In this document: positions 8,749 to 17,010 of the stretch, piece by piece
How the letters are laid out: each line of letters starts with the position of its first letter
How positions within the stretch are numbered: the first letter of the stretch is position 1
NCBI GenBank assembly: GCA_049975245.1
Contig: JBNGDB010000004.1
Span: 62,001-126,000 of the forward strand
Direction of reading: 5' to 3'
DNA: 64,000 nt
Source of the DNA: UBA117 sp049975245
GTDB taxonomy: Archaea > Methanobacteriota > Methanobacteria > Methanobacteriales > Methanobacteriaceae
Program-made: the position numbers and the translations under genes
The notes under the pieces: generated by a model
The model's database searches: none
What the model was told of the DNA's origin: nothing
Seen by the model: the letters and a program-made list of their open reading frames with translations, nothing else

Positions 8749-9657
8749 ATGGAACTTGTATTTCTGGGTACTTCTTCTGCATTACCTTCAAAATTTCGTA
8801 ATCATTCCGCAGTGGCCCTAAAAGCCTATGGTGAAATTTTTTTATTTGATTGTGGTGAAGGAACCCAACGTCAGATGTCCATAATTAAGTTAAGTCCTAT
8901 GAAAATTACTAAAATTTTTATCACCCACTTACATGGAGATCACTTTTTAGGCCTAGCTGGTCTTATTCAGTCCATGGGTTTTAGAGGTAGAAAACAACCA
9001 TTGAATATATTTGGACCTAAAGGAATGGTTAAAATCCTGGAATATTTACTCCAACTAGGTTATTTTTCCCTTTCTTTTGATATTAAAGTACATGAAATAG
9101 AAAATGGAACAATCTTTGAAGAGGAAGGATACAAAGTTGAATGTTGCATGATGAACCATACCGTTCCAAACTACGCATATTCAATTATAGAAAAACGAAA
9201 ACCTAAATTCATAAAAGAAAAGGCTCTATCCTATGGAATCAAACCTGGCCCAGATTATGGTAAGCTTCAAAAAGGAATGCCCGTTAAAGTAGGTGATAAA
9301 ATAATCAAACCAGAACAAGTTTTAGGGCCTGAACGTAAGGGAATAAAAATTGTGTATTCTGGTGACACCCGACCCTGTCCACAAATGGTTAAATTTGCGC
9401 AGAATGCTAATATACTAATCCACGAATCTACTTTTGAAAGTAAGTATGGTGATAAATCTCAGGAGAATGGTCATTCAACCACAATAGAAGCGGCTGAAAT
9501 AGCTAAAAAAGCTAAAGTAAATAAACTAATTTTAACACATATTAGCACCAGGTACAAGAATACAGATTTAATGGAAAAAGAAGCGCAAAATATATTTAAA
9601 AATTCAGTTATAGCAGAAGATTTTAAAGAGATAGAGGTGAAAAGGAATGGAGATTGA
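8749..9657 (+). CDS. rnz: Ribonuclease Z
   Basis: tRNA 3'-processing endonuclease of the metallo-beta-lactamase fold, 302 residues. The zinc motif HLHGDH (residues 60-65: H60, H62, D64, H65), the MNHTVPNYAYSI exosite-side segment, SGDTRPC with its Asp ligand and the late THISTRY histidine are all present. GGTGAAAAATA precedes the ATG. The mscS gene overlaps its 3' end by 11 nt. Confidence 0.95.
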   Translation: MELVFLGTSSALPSKFRNHSAVALKAYGEIFLFDCGEGTQRQMSIIKLSPMKITKIFITHLHGDHFLGLAGLIQSMGFRGRKQPLNIFGPKGMVKILEYLLQLGYFSLSFDIKVHEIENGTIFEEEGYKVECCMMNHTVPNYAYSIIEKRKPKFIKEKALSYGIKPGPDYGKLQKGMPVKVGDKIIKPEQVLGPERKGIKIVYSGDTRPCPQMVKFAQNANILIHESTFESKYGDKSQENGHSTTIEAAEIAKKAKVNKLILTHISTRYKNTDLMEKEAQNIFKNSVIAEDFKEIEVKRNGD

Positions 9658-10387
9658 CCCATTATTAAGGGATATAATTGTGATTTCCATAACAATTATT
9701 GTTGCTTTTATTATCATTAAATGGGGTTACTATGTTTTAAAACGATTTGCTAAATACTGGGACGTTGAACCGACTTTAATTCAACTTTTACAAGAAATAA
9801 TTAAATATTCAGTTTATATTGCTGCTTTAACCATAATCTTAAAAGAAGTAGGATGGGACATTACTGCAATTGCAGTCAGTTTAGGTATAGCTGGTGTAGC
9901 TATTGGATTTGCAGCAAGAGATTTAATTGCCAATTTTATAAGCGGTTTTATTATACTGGCTGATAAAAGTTTTAAAGTGGGAGATGTTATTGAAATTTCG
10001 GGAGAAAAAGGAAAAGTTACTAAATTAGGTTTTAGACGGACCACAATAATTACTCCTGATAATAAAATTATAATAATTCCTAATTCTTCTTTTTCTAAAA
10101 ATCCGTACACTAATCATACATTTTTAGATTTAAAAAGAGTTGATCTGGATATTGTTATTCCCTATGAGTTAGACCTGGATGATGTTACAAAATCATTAGA
10201 AGAAATAGCAATGGCATTTGAATGGAGTATAAATGATCCTAAACCCACTCTTATGATAAAAAATTTATCAGATGTTGGTTTAAATGCTACATTAACCACC
10301 TGGGCAGAAGATCCGTGGAAAGTTGATAAATATCGTACTATTCTGGCAAAAGAAGTGAAAAAGATTTTGGTGTCAAAAGATGCTTAA
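9647..10387 (+). CDS. MscS-type mechanosensitive channel
   Basis: Small-conductance mechanosensitive channel of 246 residues in the cell membrane, releasing solutes on hypo-osmotic shock. Three hydrophobic helices occupy residues 5-100; the pore-lining third helix is Gly/Ala-rich (VSLGIAGVAIGFAARD), followed by the MscS beta domain with KVGDVIEISGEKGKVTKLGFR and IIIPNSSFSKNP. Its start lies inside rnz and its stop overlaps the sortase-like gene, so the three are probably one transcript. Confidence 0.92.
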   Translation: MEIDPLLRDIIVISITIIVAFIIIKWGYYVLKRFAKYWDVEPTLIQLLQEIIKYSVYIAALTIILKEVGWDITAIAVSLGIAGVAIGFAARDLIANFISGFIILADKSFKVGDVIEISGEKGKVTKLGFRRTTIITPDNKIIIIPNSSFSKNPYTNHTFLDLKRVDLDIVIPYELDLDDVTKSLEEIAMAFEWSINDPKPTLMIKNLSDVGLNATLTTWAEDPWKVDKYRTILAKEVKKILVSKDA

Positions 10388-10988
10388 ATATAAGGTAATG
10401 GCTGGATTTGTAATATTAATATGCGGAATTTTCGCTTTTAATATGGTTTTAATGGCTCTTGAAGGATTCGAAAATCTTAATCAGGCAAAAAGTAAAGTAG
10501 AAGCCTATAAGAGTGCTCCTGTTAATTTGCTTGATCCAGAAGATATGGGTTCTGGTTCAACTTCTTATGCATCTTCAAATTATAGTTTAAAGTTAATTAT
10601 TCCTAAAATTGATTTAGAGTGTAAAATACGCTCAGACACTGTGAATGCTTATGATTCGGTTTATCACTATCCTGAAAGTGTATTACCGGGTCAAGATGGT
10701 GAATGTGGATTATTAGGCCATAGAACAACATATTCTGGACCTTTCCGTAGGTTAGGGAGTTTAAGTCCTGGAGATGTGGTAATAATAATAGATCCCATAC
10801 TAGAAGAGAAATACACTTACAAAGTAGTATCAAATGGAAAAGATATTAGATGGGATTATAAAGAGAATCCTATTCAATTTGAACAACAAGGGGAAGCAAG
10901 ACTATTATTAGTAACGTGTTATCCTCCTGGTAAAAAACAAGCAGCTTATATAACCCACTGCAAACTTGCTTCAACTACTTCCATTTAA
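10380..10988 (+). CDS. Sortase-like transpeptidase, class D/E-like
   Basis: Membrane-anchored sortase-fold protein of 202 residues: N-terminal transmembrane helix (AGFVILICGIFAFNMVLMAL), then a linker and a sortase core with the catalytic His in LLGHRTTYSGPFRRL and the catalytic Cys in LLVTCYPPG. The usual active-site Arg about 13 residues after the Cys is not apparent (the stretch reads KKQAAYITHCKL). Sortases join sorted surface proteins to acceptors; no sorting-signal substrate gene is adjacent. The ATG at 10380 overlaps mscS; an ATG at 10398 is an alternative. Confidence 0.78.
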   Translation: MLKYKVMAGFVILICGIFAFNMVLMALEGFENLNQAKSKVEAYKSAPVNLLDPEDMGSGSTSYASSNYSLKLIIPKIDLECKIRSDTVNAYDSVYHYPESVLPGQDGECGLLGHRTTYSGPFRRLGSLSPGDVVIIIDPILEEKYTYKVVSNGKDIRWDYKENPIQFEQQGEARLLLVTCYPPGKKQAAYITHCKLASTTSI

Positions 10989-11148
10989 TATTTTTTTAAA
11001 AGTAGAATTTTCTGTATGATTTATTAATAATTGAAGATGGAATAGTAATAAAAGTCGAATAAAATAGCGAAGATTTTTTATAAGTGTAGTAATATCACAT
11101 ATTATATTTAGCATTAAGTTATTTTCAATAAAAAAAATAGATAATCTC

Positions 11149-11156
11149 TATAAATT
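11149..11156 (+). promoter_or_regulatory. TATA box of the hydrogenase operon
   Basis: TATAAATT about 100 bp before the ferredoxin start, the best TATA candidate in the 250-bp intergenic region. With usual archaeal spacing it would start transcription near 11177-11180, inside the inverted repeat at 11167-11195. Confidence 0.45.
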
Positions 11157-11166
11157 AAGAATTAAG

Positions 11167-11195
11167 ACAAATAATTGTTTAAAAAAATTATTTGT
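11167..11195. promoter_or_regulatory. Perfect 10-bp inverted repeat, possible operator
   Basis: ACAAATAATT at 11167-11176 and its exact complement AATTATTTGT at 11186-11195, separated by 9 bases. It covers the predicted transcription start of the ferredoxin-V4R-hydrogenase operon, where a bound regulator would block initiation. Alternatively it is a 5'-UTR hairpin. The arms are A/T-rich, so chance is possible. Confidence 0.45.
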
Positions 11196-11250
11196 ATTTT
11201 TTAAATATTAAAGAGGTTAATAGTTGTAAAAAAGCAAAATGGGGATGAAA

Positions 11251-11502
11251 ATGACAGAAATAAAGGTAGATGAAGACGCGTGCGTTGGTTGTGGATCTTG
11301 TGTAGAAGATTGTCCCAACGATGTCTACGAATTAGATAAAGAACACGGAAAAACTGTTGTAATAAATGCTGACGATTGTATGGCTTGTTTATCATGTCAC
11401 GAAATATGTCCATCCCAGGCATTGGAACATGACAATATACACATTGCAAAAAGACTTTATATAGACAGAAAAGTAACCAATGCTTTGAAAAAAATAATTT
11501 AA
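11251..11502 (+). CDS. 2[4Fe-4S] ferredoxin of hydrogenase operon
   Basis: Small electron carrier of 83 residues with two cluster motifs, CVGCGSCVEDCP and CMACLSCHEICP, and a short basic C-terminal extension. First gene of the operon with the V4R protein and the hydrogenase subunits, so it is the probable electron acceptor or donor of that enzyme. I use the ATG at 11251 because GGGGATG lies at the right distance; the in-frame ATG at 11239 has no site nearby. Confidence 0.9.
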   Translation: MTEIKVDEDACVGCGSCVEDCPNDVYELDKEHGKTVVINADDCMACLSCHEICPSQALEHDNIHIAKRLYIDRKVTNALKKII

Positions 11503-11514
11503 GGGGATTTAAAA

Positions 11515-12069
11515 ATGGAAATAGAAAGGGAAGATATTAAAGGAGACTTCAAACCCGAATTAATTCCTGTTGAAACTGGTGGAGACATAGAAGATTATGA
11601 AGAAGCATTACACGAACTAATGAAATTTGTCGGTTCTATGGCTACAGCACTTGAACAAGTATCAGGACGTGGTGCAAATGCCATCGTATATCAAGCAGGT
11701 AAACGAATGGGACATGAAGCTGGTAAACTAGCAGAAAAAACAGATAATTTGGAAAAAGCCCTTGATGAATTAGGCGAAATATTGGGCATTGACTTTTACT
11801 TTGAAATGTGGAAACCCTCAGATCAGGAAGGGTATACCATTGAAAAAGGGGATGAAACTGTGGTAAAACTGTTGTTCATGGACTGTGTTGTAAGACAAAC
11901 CCTGAGAAGAACAGGATTACCGCAAAAAGGACCATTATGTTATCTCTTATATGGTTATATGGTGGGTGCAGTAGAAGAAGTAATGGATATTAAAGGAAAA
12001 TTAGATATTGACCATGTAGGCCCAAATGCCTGCCTTAAAACATTAACCATAAAATGGGGTGGTAAATAA
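11515..12069 (+). CDS. V4R-domain protein in hydrogenase operon
   Basis: Soluble protein of 184 residues. The C-terminal half has the V4R pattern: a Cys in LFMDCVVRQTL, LPQKGPLCYLLYGYMVGAVEEV, and the late HVGPNACLKTLTIKW ending. V4R domains bind small hydrophobic molecules or sense redox state through cysteines, and in methanogens also occur in the regulator MsvR. There is no DNA-binding domain here. It abuts the hydrogenase small subunit (its stop overlaps that ATG by a base), so it may be an accessory or maturation subunit. Function is inferred from position only. Confidence 0.65.
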   Translation: MEIEREDIKGDFKPELIPVETGGDIEDYEEALHELMKFVGSMATALEQVSGRGANAIVYQAGKRMGHEAGKLAEKTDNLEKALDELGEILGIDFYFEMWKPSDQEGYTIEKGDETVVKLLFMDCVVRQTLRRTGLPQKGPLCYLLYGYMVGAVEEVMDIKGKLDIDHVGPNACLKTLTIKWGGK

Positions 12070-12980
12070 TGGTTAAAATTGCATTAGAAGCCCTTGCTAG
12101 CTGTTCCGGCTGTGAAATATCTATTCTAGATCTTCACGAAGAGATTTTAAAATTATTGGAAAAGGCAGAAATAGTGTATGCCCCTATACTCATGGACACC
12201 AAAGAACTCCCGGATGATGTTGATATTGCAATTGTATCAGGATCAGTTCGTAATGAGGAAAATCGAGAACGTCTTGAGGAATTAAGAGAAAAATCCAATA
12301 CATTGATTGCTTATGGAACATGCGCGTGTTATGGTGGAATTACAGGTATGGCAGATTTATATCGTCCAGAAGAAGTGACTTCCAGAATTTATTCTGATAA
12401 TCCCAGTACAGAATCAGCAGAACTTCCATCTGACGTAGTTCCAGAACTATTACCTATTGTCCACCCTGCAGGTGATTTCACAGAAGTAGATTATTATATA
12501 CCGGGTTGTCCTCCTAAAGAAAAGTTAACTGGTGATATTTTAATACCTCTAGTTAATGGAGAAACTCCTAATGTTCCCAAAAAGAGTGTATGTGCAGATT
12601 GTCAAAGATGGATGGACCACGTTGAATTTGACAAGATTCACCGCAGAATAGAAGGAGAACCAGATCCTCAACAATGTTTCCTGAGTCAGGGATACGTGTG
12701 TCTTGGTTCAGTAACACTGGGAAGATGTGGTGCACTTTGTACAAAAGCAGGAGTTCCCTGCCATGGTTGCGGAGGTCCTTCATTGGATGTTTTAAGAGAA
12801 CCTAGCCACGATGTGTATAATGGAGTAATAAAAAGAATTGCTCACCTTTCTAAGATGCCTGAAAAAGATGTAGAAAAACAGATATATGATATAGGGCATG
12901 TTATATATGGATTTGTGATTGGAAGTACAATTATGGAGGAAAAACAAGTTTCCTTGATCCCTCAACTGGTCAAGAAATAG
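12069..12980 (+). CDS. [NiFe] hydrogenase small subunit, MvhG-like
   Basis: 303-residue iron-sulfur subunit of a group 3 type cytoplasmic hydrogenase. The proximal-cluster cysteines are C12 and C15 (ASCSGCE), GTCACYGG and IPGCPPK; the C-terminal third has further Cys motifs (CADC, CFLSQGYVCLG, CGALC, CHGCGG) for medial and distal clusters. The overall layout is closest to MvhG of F420-non-reducing hydrogenase. There is no signal peptide. Translationally coupled to the V4R gene and followed by the large subunit. No mvhD, frhB or hdr gene is adjacent. Confidence 0.9.
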   Translation: MVKIALEALASCSGCEISILDLHEEILKLLEKAEIVYAPILMDTKELPDDVDIAIVSGSVRNEENRERLEELREKSNTLIAYGTCACYGGITGMADLYRPEEVTSRIYSDNPSTESAELPSDVVPELLPIVHPAGDFTEVDYYIPGCPPKEKLTGDILIPLVNGETPNVPKKSVCADCQRWMDHVEFDKIHRRIEGEPDPQQCFLSQGYVCLGSVTLGRCGALCTKAGVPCHGCGGPSLDVLREPSHDVYNGVIKRIAHLSKMPEKDVEKQIYDIGHVIYGFVIGSTIMEEKQVSLIPQLVKK

Positions 12981-12995
12981 ATTAAGGTGATATTA

Positions 12996-14444
12996 ATGAA
13001 AAATATAGAAATAAGTCCAGTAACCAGAATTGAAGGACACGCAAAAATTACAGTTCAATTAGATGATTCCGGTAACGTTTCTGACGCTCATTTTCATGTA
13101 ATGGAAATAAGAGGCTTTGAAAAATTTTTAGAAGGAGCAGCTGTTGAAGAAGCGCCTAGAATTACTCCACGTATATGTGGTATATGCCAAACTGCTCACC
13201 ATTTAGCTGCAGCAAAGGCAACAGATCAAGTTTTTGGATTACAACCGCCAGAAACTGCCACTAAATTAAGAGAATTAATGTTGTTAGGCCAATACATACA
13301 CTCCCATTCACTACACTTTTATTTCTTAGGAGCGCCAGATCTGGTGATGGGTCCTGAATCTGAACCAGCATTAAGAAATGTGGTAGGTATCCTTAAAAAA
13401 GATCCCGCACTGGCCAAAATGGCCATTGACACTAGAAAAATTGGACAAAACATTACCAATGTTGTGGGAGGTAAACCCATAAGCCCAGTTACAGCTATAC
13501 CTGGAGGACAAACTAAAGGAATAACTGAAGAAGAAAGAAATTACTTACTATCACAAGCTAATGAATCTGTTGAATTATTAGAAAAGGGTGTAGAAGCAAC
13601 TAAACCATTATTTGAACAATATAGCCAAGAAGTAGAGATGTTAGGAACTTTAGAATCATATTTTGGTGCACTTAGCAACAATGGTAACATAGAATTTTAT
13701 GATGCTCCAGTAAAAGTAATAGATAAAGATGGTAATCCCGTATACGAGTTCGAATCAAAAGATTATCTAGATTTCATCGAAGAAAAGGTCCAACCATGGT
13801 CATATCTTAAATTCCCCTATCTTAAACAACTAGGATTCCCTGAAGGAAACTACAGAGTAGGTCCTCTAGCAAGATTAAATATAGCACAAAACATTCCAAC
13901 AGAGAAAGCTTCTGAATTATTCGCAGAATACAAAGAAAAATACGGAATTGCACAGAATCCTCTACTTTACCACTATGCAAGACTAATTGAATTAATGTAC
14001 GCATCTGAAAGAGCTGTACAACTTCTTGAAGATGATTCTATTACCGGAACTGATTTAAGACAAGGATTGACCGAAAAACTTATGACTAAAGATGAGGCTA
14101 AAGAATCCGGTGGCACCAGAAGAGGGGTTGGAATGCTTGAAGCAACCAGAGGTACTTTGATCCACGATTACGAAACAGATGACGCAGGCTATATAAAACG
14201 TGCCAATCTAATAGTTTCTACTGGTCAAAATAACCTTTCCATGGATATTGGTGTTAGAGAAGCTGCTAAAGCTATGATTAAAGGTGAAGAAGTATCAGAA
14301 GGGCTTAAAAATCAGTTAGAGATGATTGTAAGGGCCTATGATCCATGTTTATCATGTGCAACCCACATGATCAATGGAGAATCACCTCTAGTTGTGGATA
14401 TCCATGATAGTGAAGGAGTACTACTCAAAAAACACATAATATAA
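12996..14444 (+). CDS. [NiFe] hydrogenase large subunit, MvhA-like
   Basis: Catalytic subunit of 482 residues. The nickel ligands are in RICGIC (C61, C64) and DPCLSC (C451, C454), with the RIEGH motif at residues 11-15. The 25 residues after DPCLSCATH match the C-terminal extension removed by a maturation endopeptidase in this family, so the precursor form is encoded. Sequence resembles MvhA more than FrhA. The ATG at 12996 follows AAGGTGAT; an upstream in-frame GTG is part of that ribosome site. Last gene of the operon before the hairpin at 14445. Confidence 0.92.
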   Translation: MKNIEISPVTRIEGHAKITVQLDDSGNVSDAHFHVMEIRGFEKFLEGAAVEEAPRITPRICGICQTAHHLAAAKATDQVFGLQPPETATKLRELMLLGQYIHSHSLHFYFLGAPDLVMGPESEPALRNVVGILKKDPALAKMAIDTRKIGQNITNVVGGKPISPVTAIPGGQTKGITEEERNYLLSQANESVELLEKGVEATKPLFEQYSQEVEMLGTLESYFGALSNNGNIEFYDAPVKVIDKDGNPVYEFESKDYLDFIEEKVQPWSYLKFPYLKQLGFPEGNYRVGPLARLNIAQNIPTEKASELFAEYKEKYGIAQNPLLYHYARLIELMYASERAVQLLEDDSITGTDLRQGLTEKLMTKDEAKESGGTRRGVGMLEATRGTLIHDYETDDAGYIKRANLIVSTGQNNLSMDIGVREAAKAMIKGEEVSEGLKNQLEMIVRAYDPCLSCATHMINGESPLVVDIHDSEGVLLKKHII

Positions 14445-14492
14445 CTAAATCCTTCATAATGACTTAAGGGTTTAGTATATTTCTTTTATTTT
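14445..14492 (+). terminator. Hairpin and T-rich tract after hydrogenase operon
   Basis: CTAAATCCTT (14445-14454) pairs with AAGGGTTTAG (14466-14475) over 10 bp with one G-T wobble and an 11-base loop, followed at once by a T-rich tract. It starts at the stop codon of the large subunit gene, the position expected for a terminator or 3'-end stabilising hairpin. Confidence 0.6.
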
Positions 14493-14639
14493 TAAATAAA
14501 TATTAATTTTATATAATCCATTATTTTAAATTAAAATTTACATAAATTTGAAAGGTTTATTTACTTTTAAATAATAAATGTTAAAATACAAGCGGGATGT
14601 TAGTAATAATTATATCCTTCCAGTTAATAATGTGATTCC

Positions 14640-15863
14640 ATGAGCATTTTAGATATTGAAAAACAGTTAGAAAAAGTATTGAGTGATTTAGAGCGTATTG
14701 ATGGAATTGACGGAAGTTTACTTGCCGATAATTCTGGAAAAATAATATGTCATAGAATGCATAGATATAGCGACGTTGATCTGTTTGGTTCTATGTCTAA
14801 TGTTATAGTAAACTCATCGGAACGATTATTAGATTCATCCAACCAAGGAAAAATAGAAAGAGTATTAATAGAATCAATTAACGGTAAAGCTCTTTTTTTA
14901 GACTTGGGTAAAATAAACTTCATTATTTTAATGGAAATATCTGCCAACATTGGACTGGTAATGGTTTCGGCGAAAAGAACAGCTGAAAAGATAATAGAAA
15001 TTTCTAAAGATTTAGTTATACCTGCAGATAAAGAAGTAGAAGAAAAAATAATCCTAAAAACAGAAGAAACACCAATCACCGGAAAAACAGAATTAGTCCA
15101 AGAGAAGGTTATACCAACAGTGCCAGCTGAAAATTTAGAAATGTCAAAATCTGTTCCAGAAACTCCAGTAAAAACTAGTAAAAGTATTATTTCTGAAAAA
15201 GAGCCTATTTCATCCGAAAATGAAATTTCAAAAACAGATACAGAACCGACTCAGATAGAAGAAATTGTCACCACAAAAGCAGAGACACCGATTTTAAAAG
15301 AAGTTTCAACTGAAGTCAGTGCATCAACTGCAAACTTTGATGAAGAGCAAGTGGTTGAACAAGAAACTTTACCTTTAATAAAACCTCCAATTTCATTTCC
15401 AAAATTACCAGAAAATGTTGAAATCCCAGAAGATGCTGAAAAACGTTCTGAGTTAATTTTAGATATTTATGAAGCAATATTTTTAGCAATGTCTCTAGGT
15501 GCCAGTAAGATTATGGGTGTTGCACCCGCCCGAGGATTAACCAAAAAATTTTTGCCATTAGAAAATTGTAAAAAACTTCTAACAGGTGTTGATGTTAAAA
15601 CTAACTCAGTAGTAGATTTCGAAAAAATACGGGACAATGCTGATGAAATAGACATTAAAATTAGACAGGAAACATTAATCACTGATTTTAGTAAAATTAT
15701 TGAAATTATAACCGAAAATTATGGTAAGGTAATGGGTTATGATGCATTTAGAGGCATGGTAAGACCAGAATTTGATGTGATCAAAAAATCTTATGGTCAA
15801 GCCATGGAACAATTAGATATAAAAAACAAAATCCACCCAGAACTCATTGATTTATTAAATTAA
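14640..15863 (+). CDS. Roadblock/LC7 protein with long linker and unknown C-terminal domain
   Basis: 407 residues. The N-terminus (1-125) is a Roadblock/LC7 domain (LEKVLSDLERIDGIDGSLLA, NIGLVMVSAKRTAEKI). Residues 130-260 are a disordered-looking E/P/S/T/K linker. The C-terminal 140 residues are a compact helical domain (ILDIYEAIFLAMSLGASKIMG and a late GYDAFRGMVRPEFDVIKKSYG) that I do not recognise. Probably a scaffold or GTPase-regulating protein. Monocistronic by position; GTGAT lies just upstream of the ATG. Confidence 0.8.
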   Translation: MSILDIEKQLEKVLSDLERIDGIDGSLLADNSGKIICHRMHRYSDVDLFGSMSNVIVNSSERLLDSSNQGKIERVLIESINGKALFLDLGKINFIILMEISANIGLVMVSAKRTAEKIIEISKDLVIPADKEVEEKIILKTEETPITGKTELVQEKVIPTVPAENLEMSKSVPETPVKTSKSIISEKEPISSENEISKTDTEPTQIEEIVTTKAETPILKEVSTEVSASTANFDEEQVVEQETLPLIKPPISFPKLPENVEIPEDAEKRSELILDIYEAIFLAMSLGASKIMGVAPARGLTKKFLPLENCKKLLTGVDVKTNSVVDFEKIRDNADEIDIKIRQETLITDFSKIIEIITENYGKVMGYDAFRGMVRPEFDVIKKSYGQAMEQLDIKNKIHPELIDLLN

Positions 15864-16022
15864 AAATTTAATATAATTAAAATATAATAAAACTAAATTA
15901 AAACTATTACAAATTATAAGTATCATTATAAAATTTATATATTTTTCTAAACTCCTGAAAAATCAATTTTAAATTATCTTAAATAGAGTATATGCTATTT
16001 CAATGATTAAAAGTTCAAGAGC

Positions 16023-16949
16023 ATGATAACCATGTTAAATGAGTTACAAAAAAAAATTATCAATCTTAAAAATGAAAAAAATGCAATAATCTTAGCCCAT
16101 AATTATCAACCCGGCGAAATACAGGAGATTGCAGATTTTATTGGAGATTCGTTAGAACTCTGTATAAAAGCATCAGAAATAAAAGAATCAGACTTAGTAA
16201 TATTCTGTGGTGTGGACTTTATGGCAGAAACTGCAGCTATAATTAACCCTGAAAAAAAGATTATTATCCCTGATTTAAAATCTGAATGTCCCATGGCCCA
16301 TATGCTTCCAGCAAGCGAAGTAATAAAAGCCAAAAAAAAATACCCCGATGCAGCTGTAGTTTTGTATGTGAATACTTTAGCAGAAGCCAAGGCAGAGGCA
16401 GATATACTTTGCACCTCCTCCAATGCAGTAAAAGTTGTGGAAAGCCTTAATGAAAAAAAGATTCTATTTGGTCCAGACCAAAATTTGGCCTATTACGTTT
16501 CCCAGAATACAGACAAAGAAATTATTCCGATACCGGAAGATGGATATTGCTATGTTCATAAAATGTTTAATGTAGCTGATTTAATTTTCCTTAAGGAAAA
16601 ATATACTGACGCAGAAATATTAGTACATCCAGAATGCAATCCTGATATTCAAGAATACGCTGATTATATTTTAAGTACTGGTGGAATGATAAATCACGTG
16701 GCTGATTCTCCCAAAGATACTTTTATTATTGGTACTGAAATTGATTTGATTACACGACTAAAAAGAGAAAACCCCGAAAAAACTATTTTACCTGCCTTTG
16801 AAGAAGCTATATGTGAAAATATGAAACTTCACACCCTAGATAAAGTATTAAAATCTATAGAAAATGAGGAATATTTAGTAGAAGTCCCTGATGAGATAGC
16901 AAAAAGATCCAGAAAAGCAATTGAACGGATGATAAAAGTATCATCCTAA
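16023..16949 (+). CDS. nadA: Quinolinate synthase A
   Basis: [4Fe-4S] enzyme condensing iminoaspartate with dihydroxyacetone phosphate to quinolinate in NAD synthesis. About 305 residues. Cluster cysteines are recognisable in SECPMAH, HPECNPD and EAICENM; the conserved AHNYQPGEIQEIADFIGDSL start and LCTSSNAVK region are also present. A second ATG nine bases downstream (16032) is equally possible as start. No nadB or aspartate dehydrogenase gene is in the window, and nadC is elsewhere in it. Confidence 0.95.
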   Translation: MITMLNELQKKIINLKNEKNAIILAHNYQPGEIQEIADFIGDSLELCIKASEIKESDLVIFCGVDFMAETAAIINPEKKIIIPDLKSECPMAHMLPASEVIKAKKKYPDAAVVLYVNTLAEAKAEADILCTSSNAVKVVESLNEKKILFGPDQNLAYYVSQNTDKEIIPIPEDGYCYVHKMFNVADLIFLKEKYTDAEILVHPECNPDIQEYADYILSTGGMINHVADSPKDTFIIGTEIDLITRLKRENPEKTILPAFEEAICENMKLHTLDKVLKSIENEEYLVEVPDEIAKRSRKAIERMIKVSS

Positions 16950-17010
16950 TATCTGAAAAAATTTTTATTGGATATTATAAGTATAAATACCTACTATTAG
17001 TGTTTCTTAT

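Noticed and set aside
11251..14444. F420-reducing hydrogenase (Frh)
   Set aside because: There is no frhB, the large-subunit wording (RICGIC, DPCLSCATH) and the small-subunit layout follow Mvh, and the extra genes are a ferredoxin and a V4R protein.
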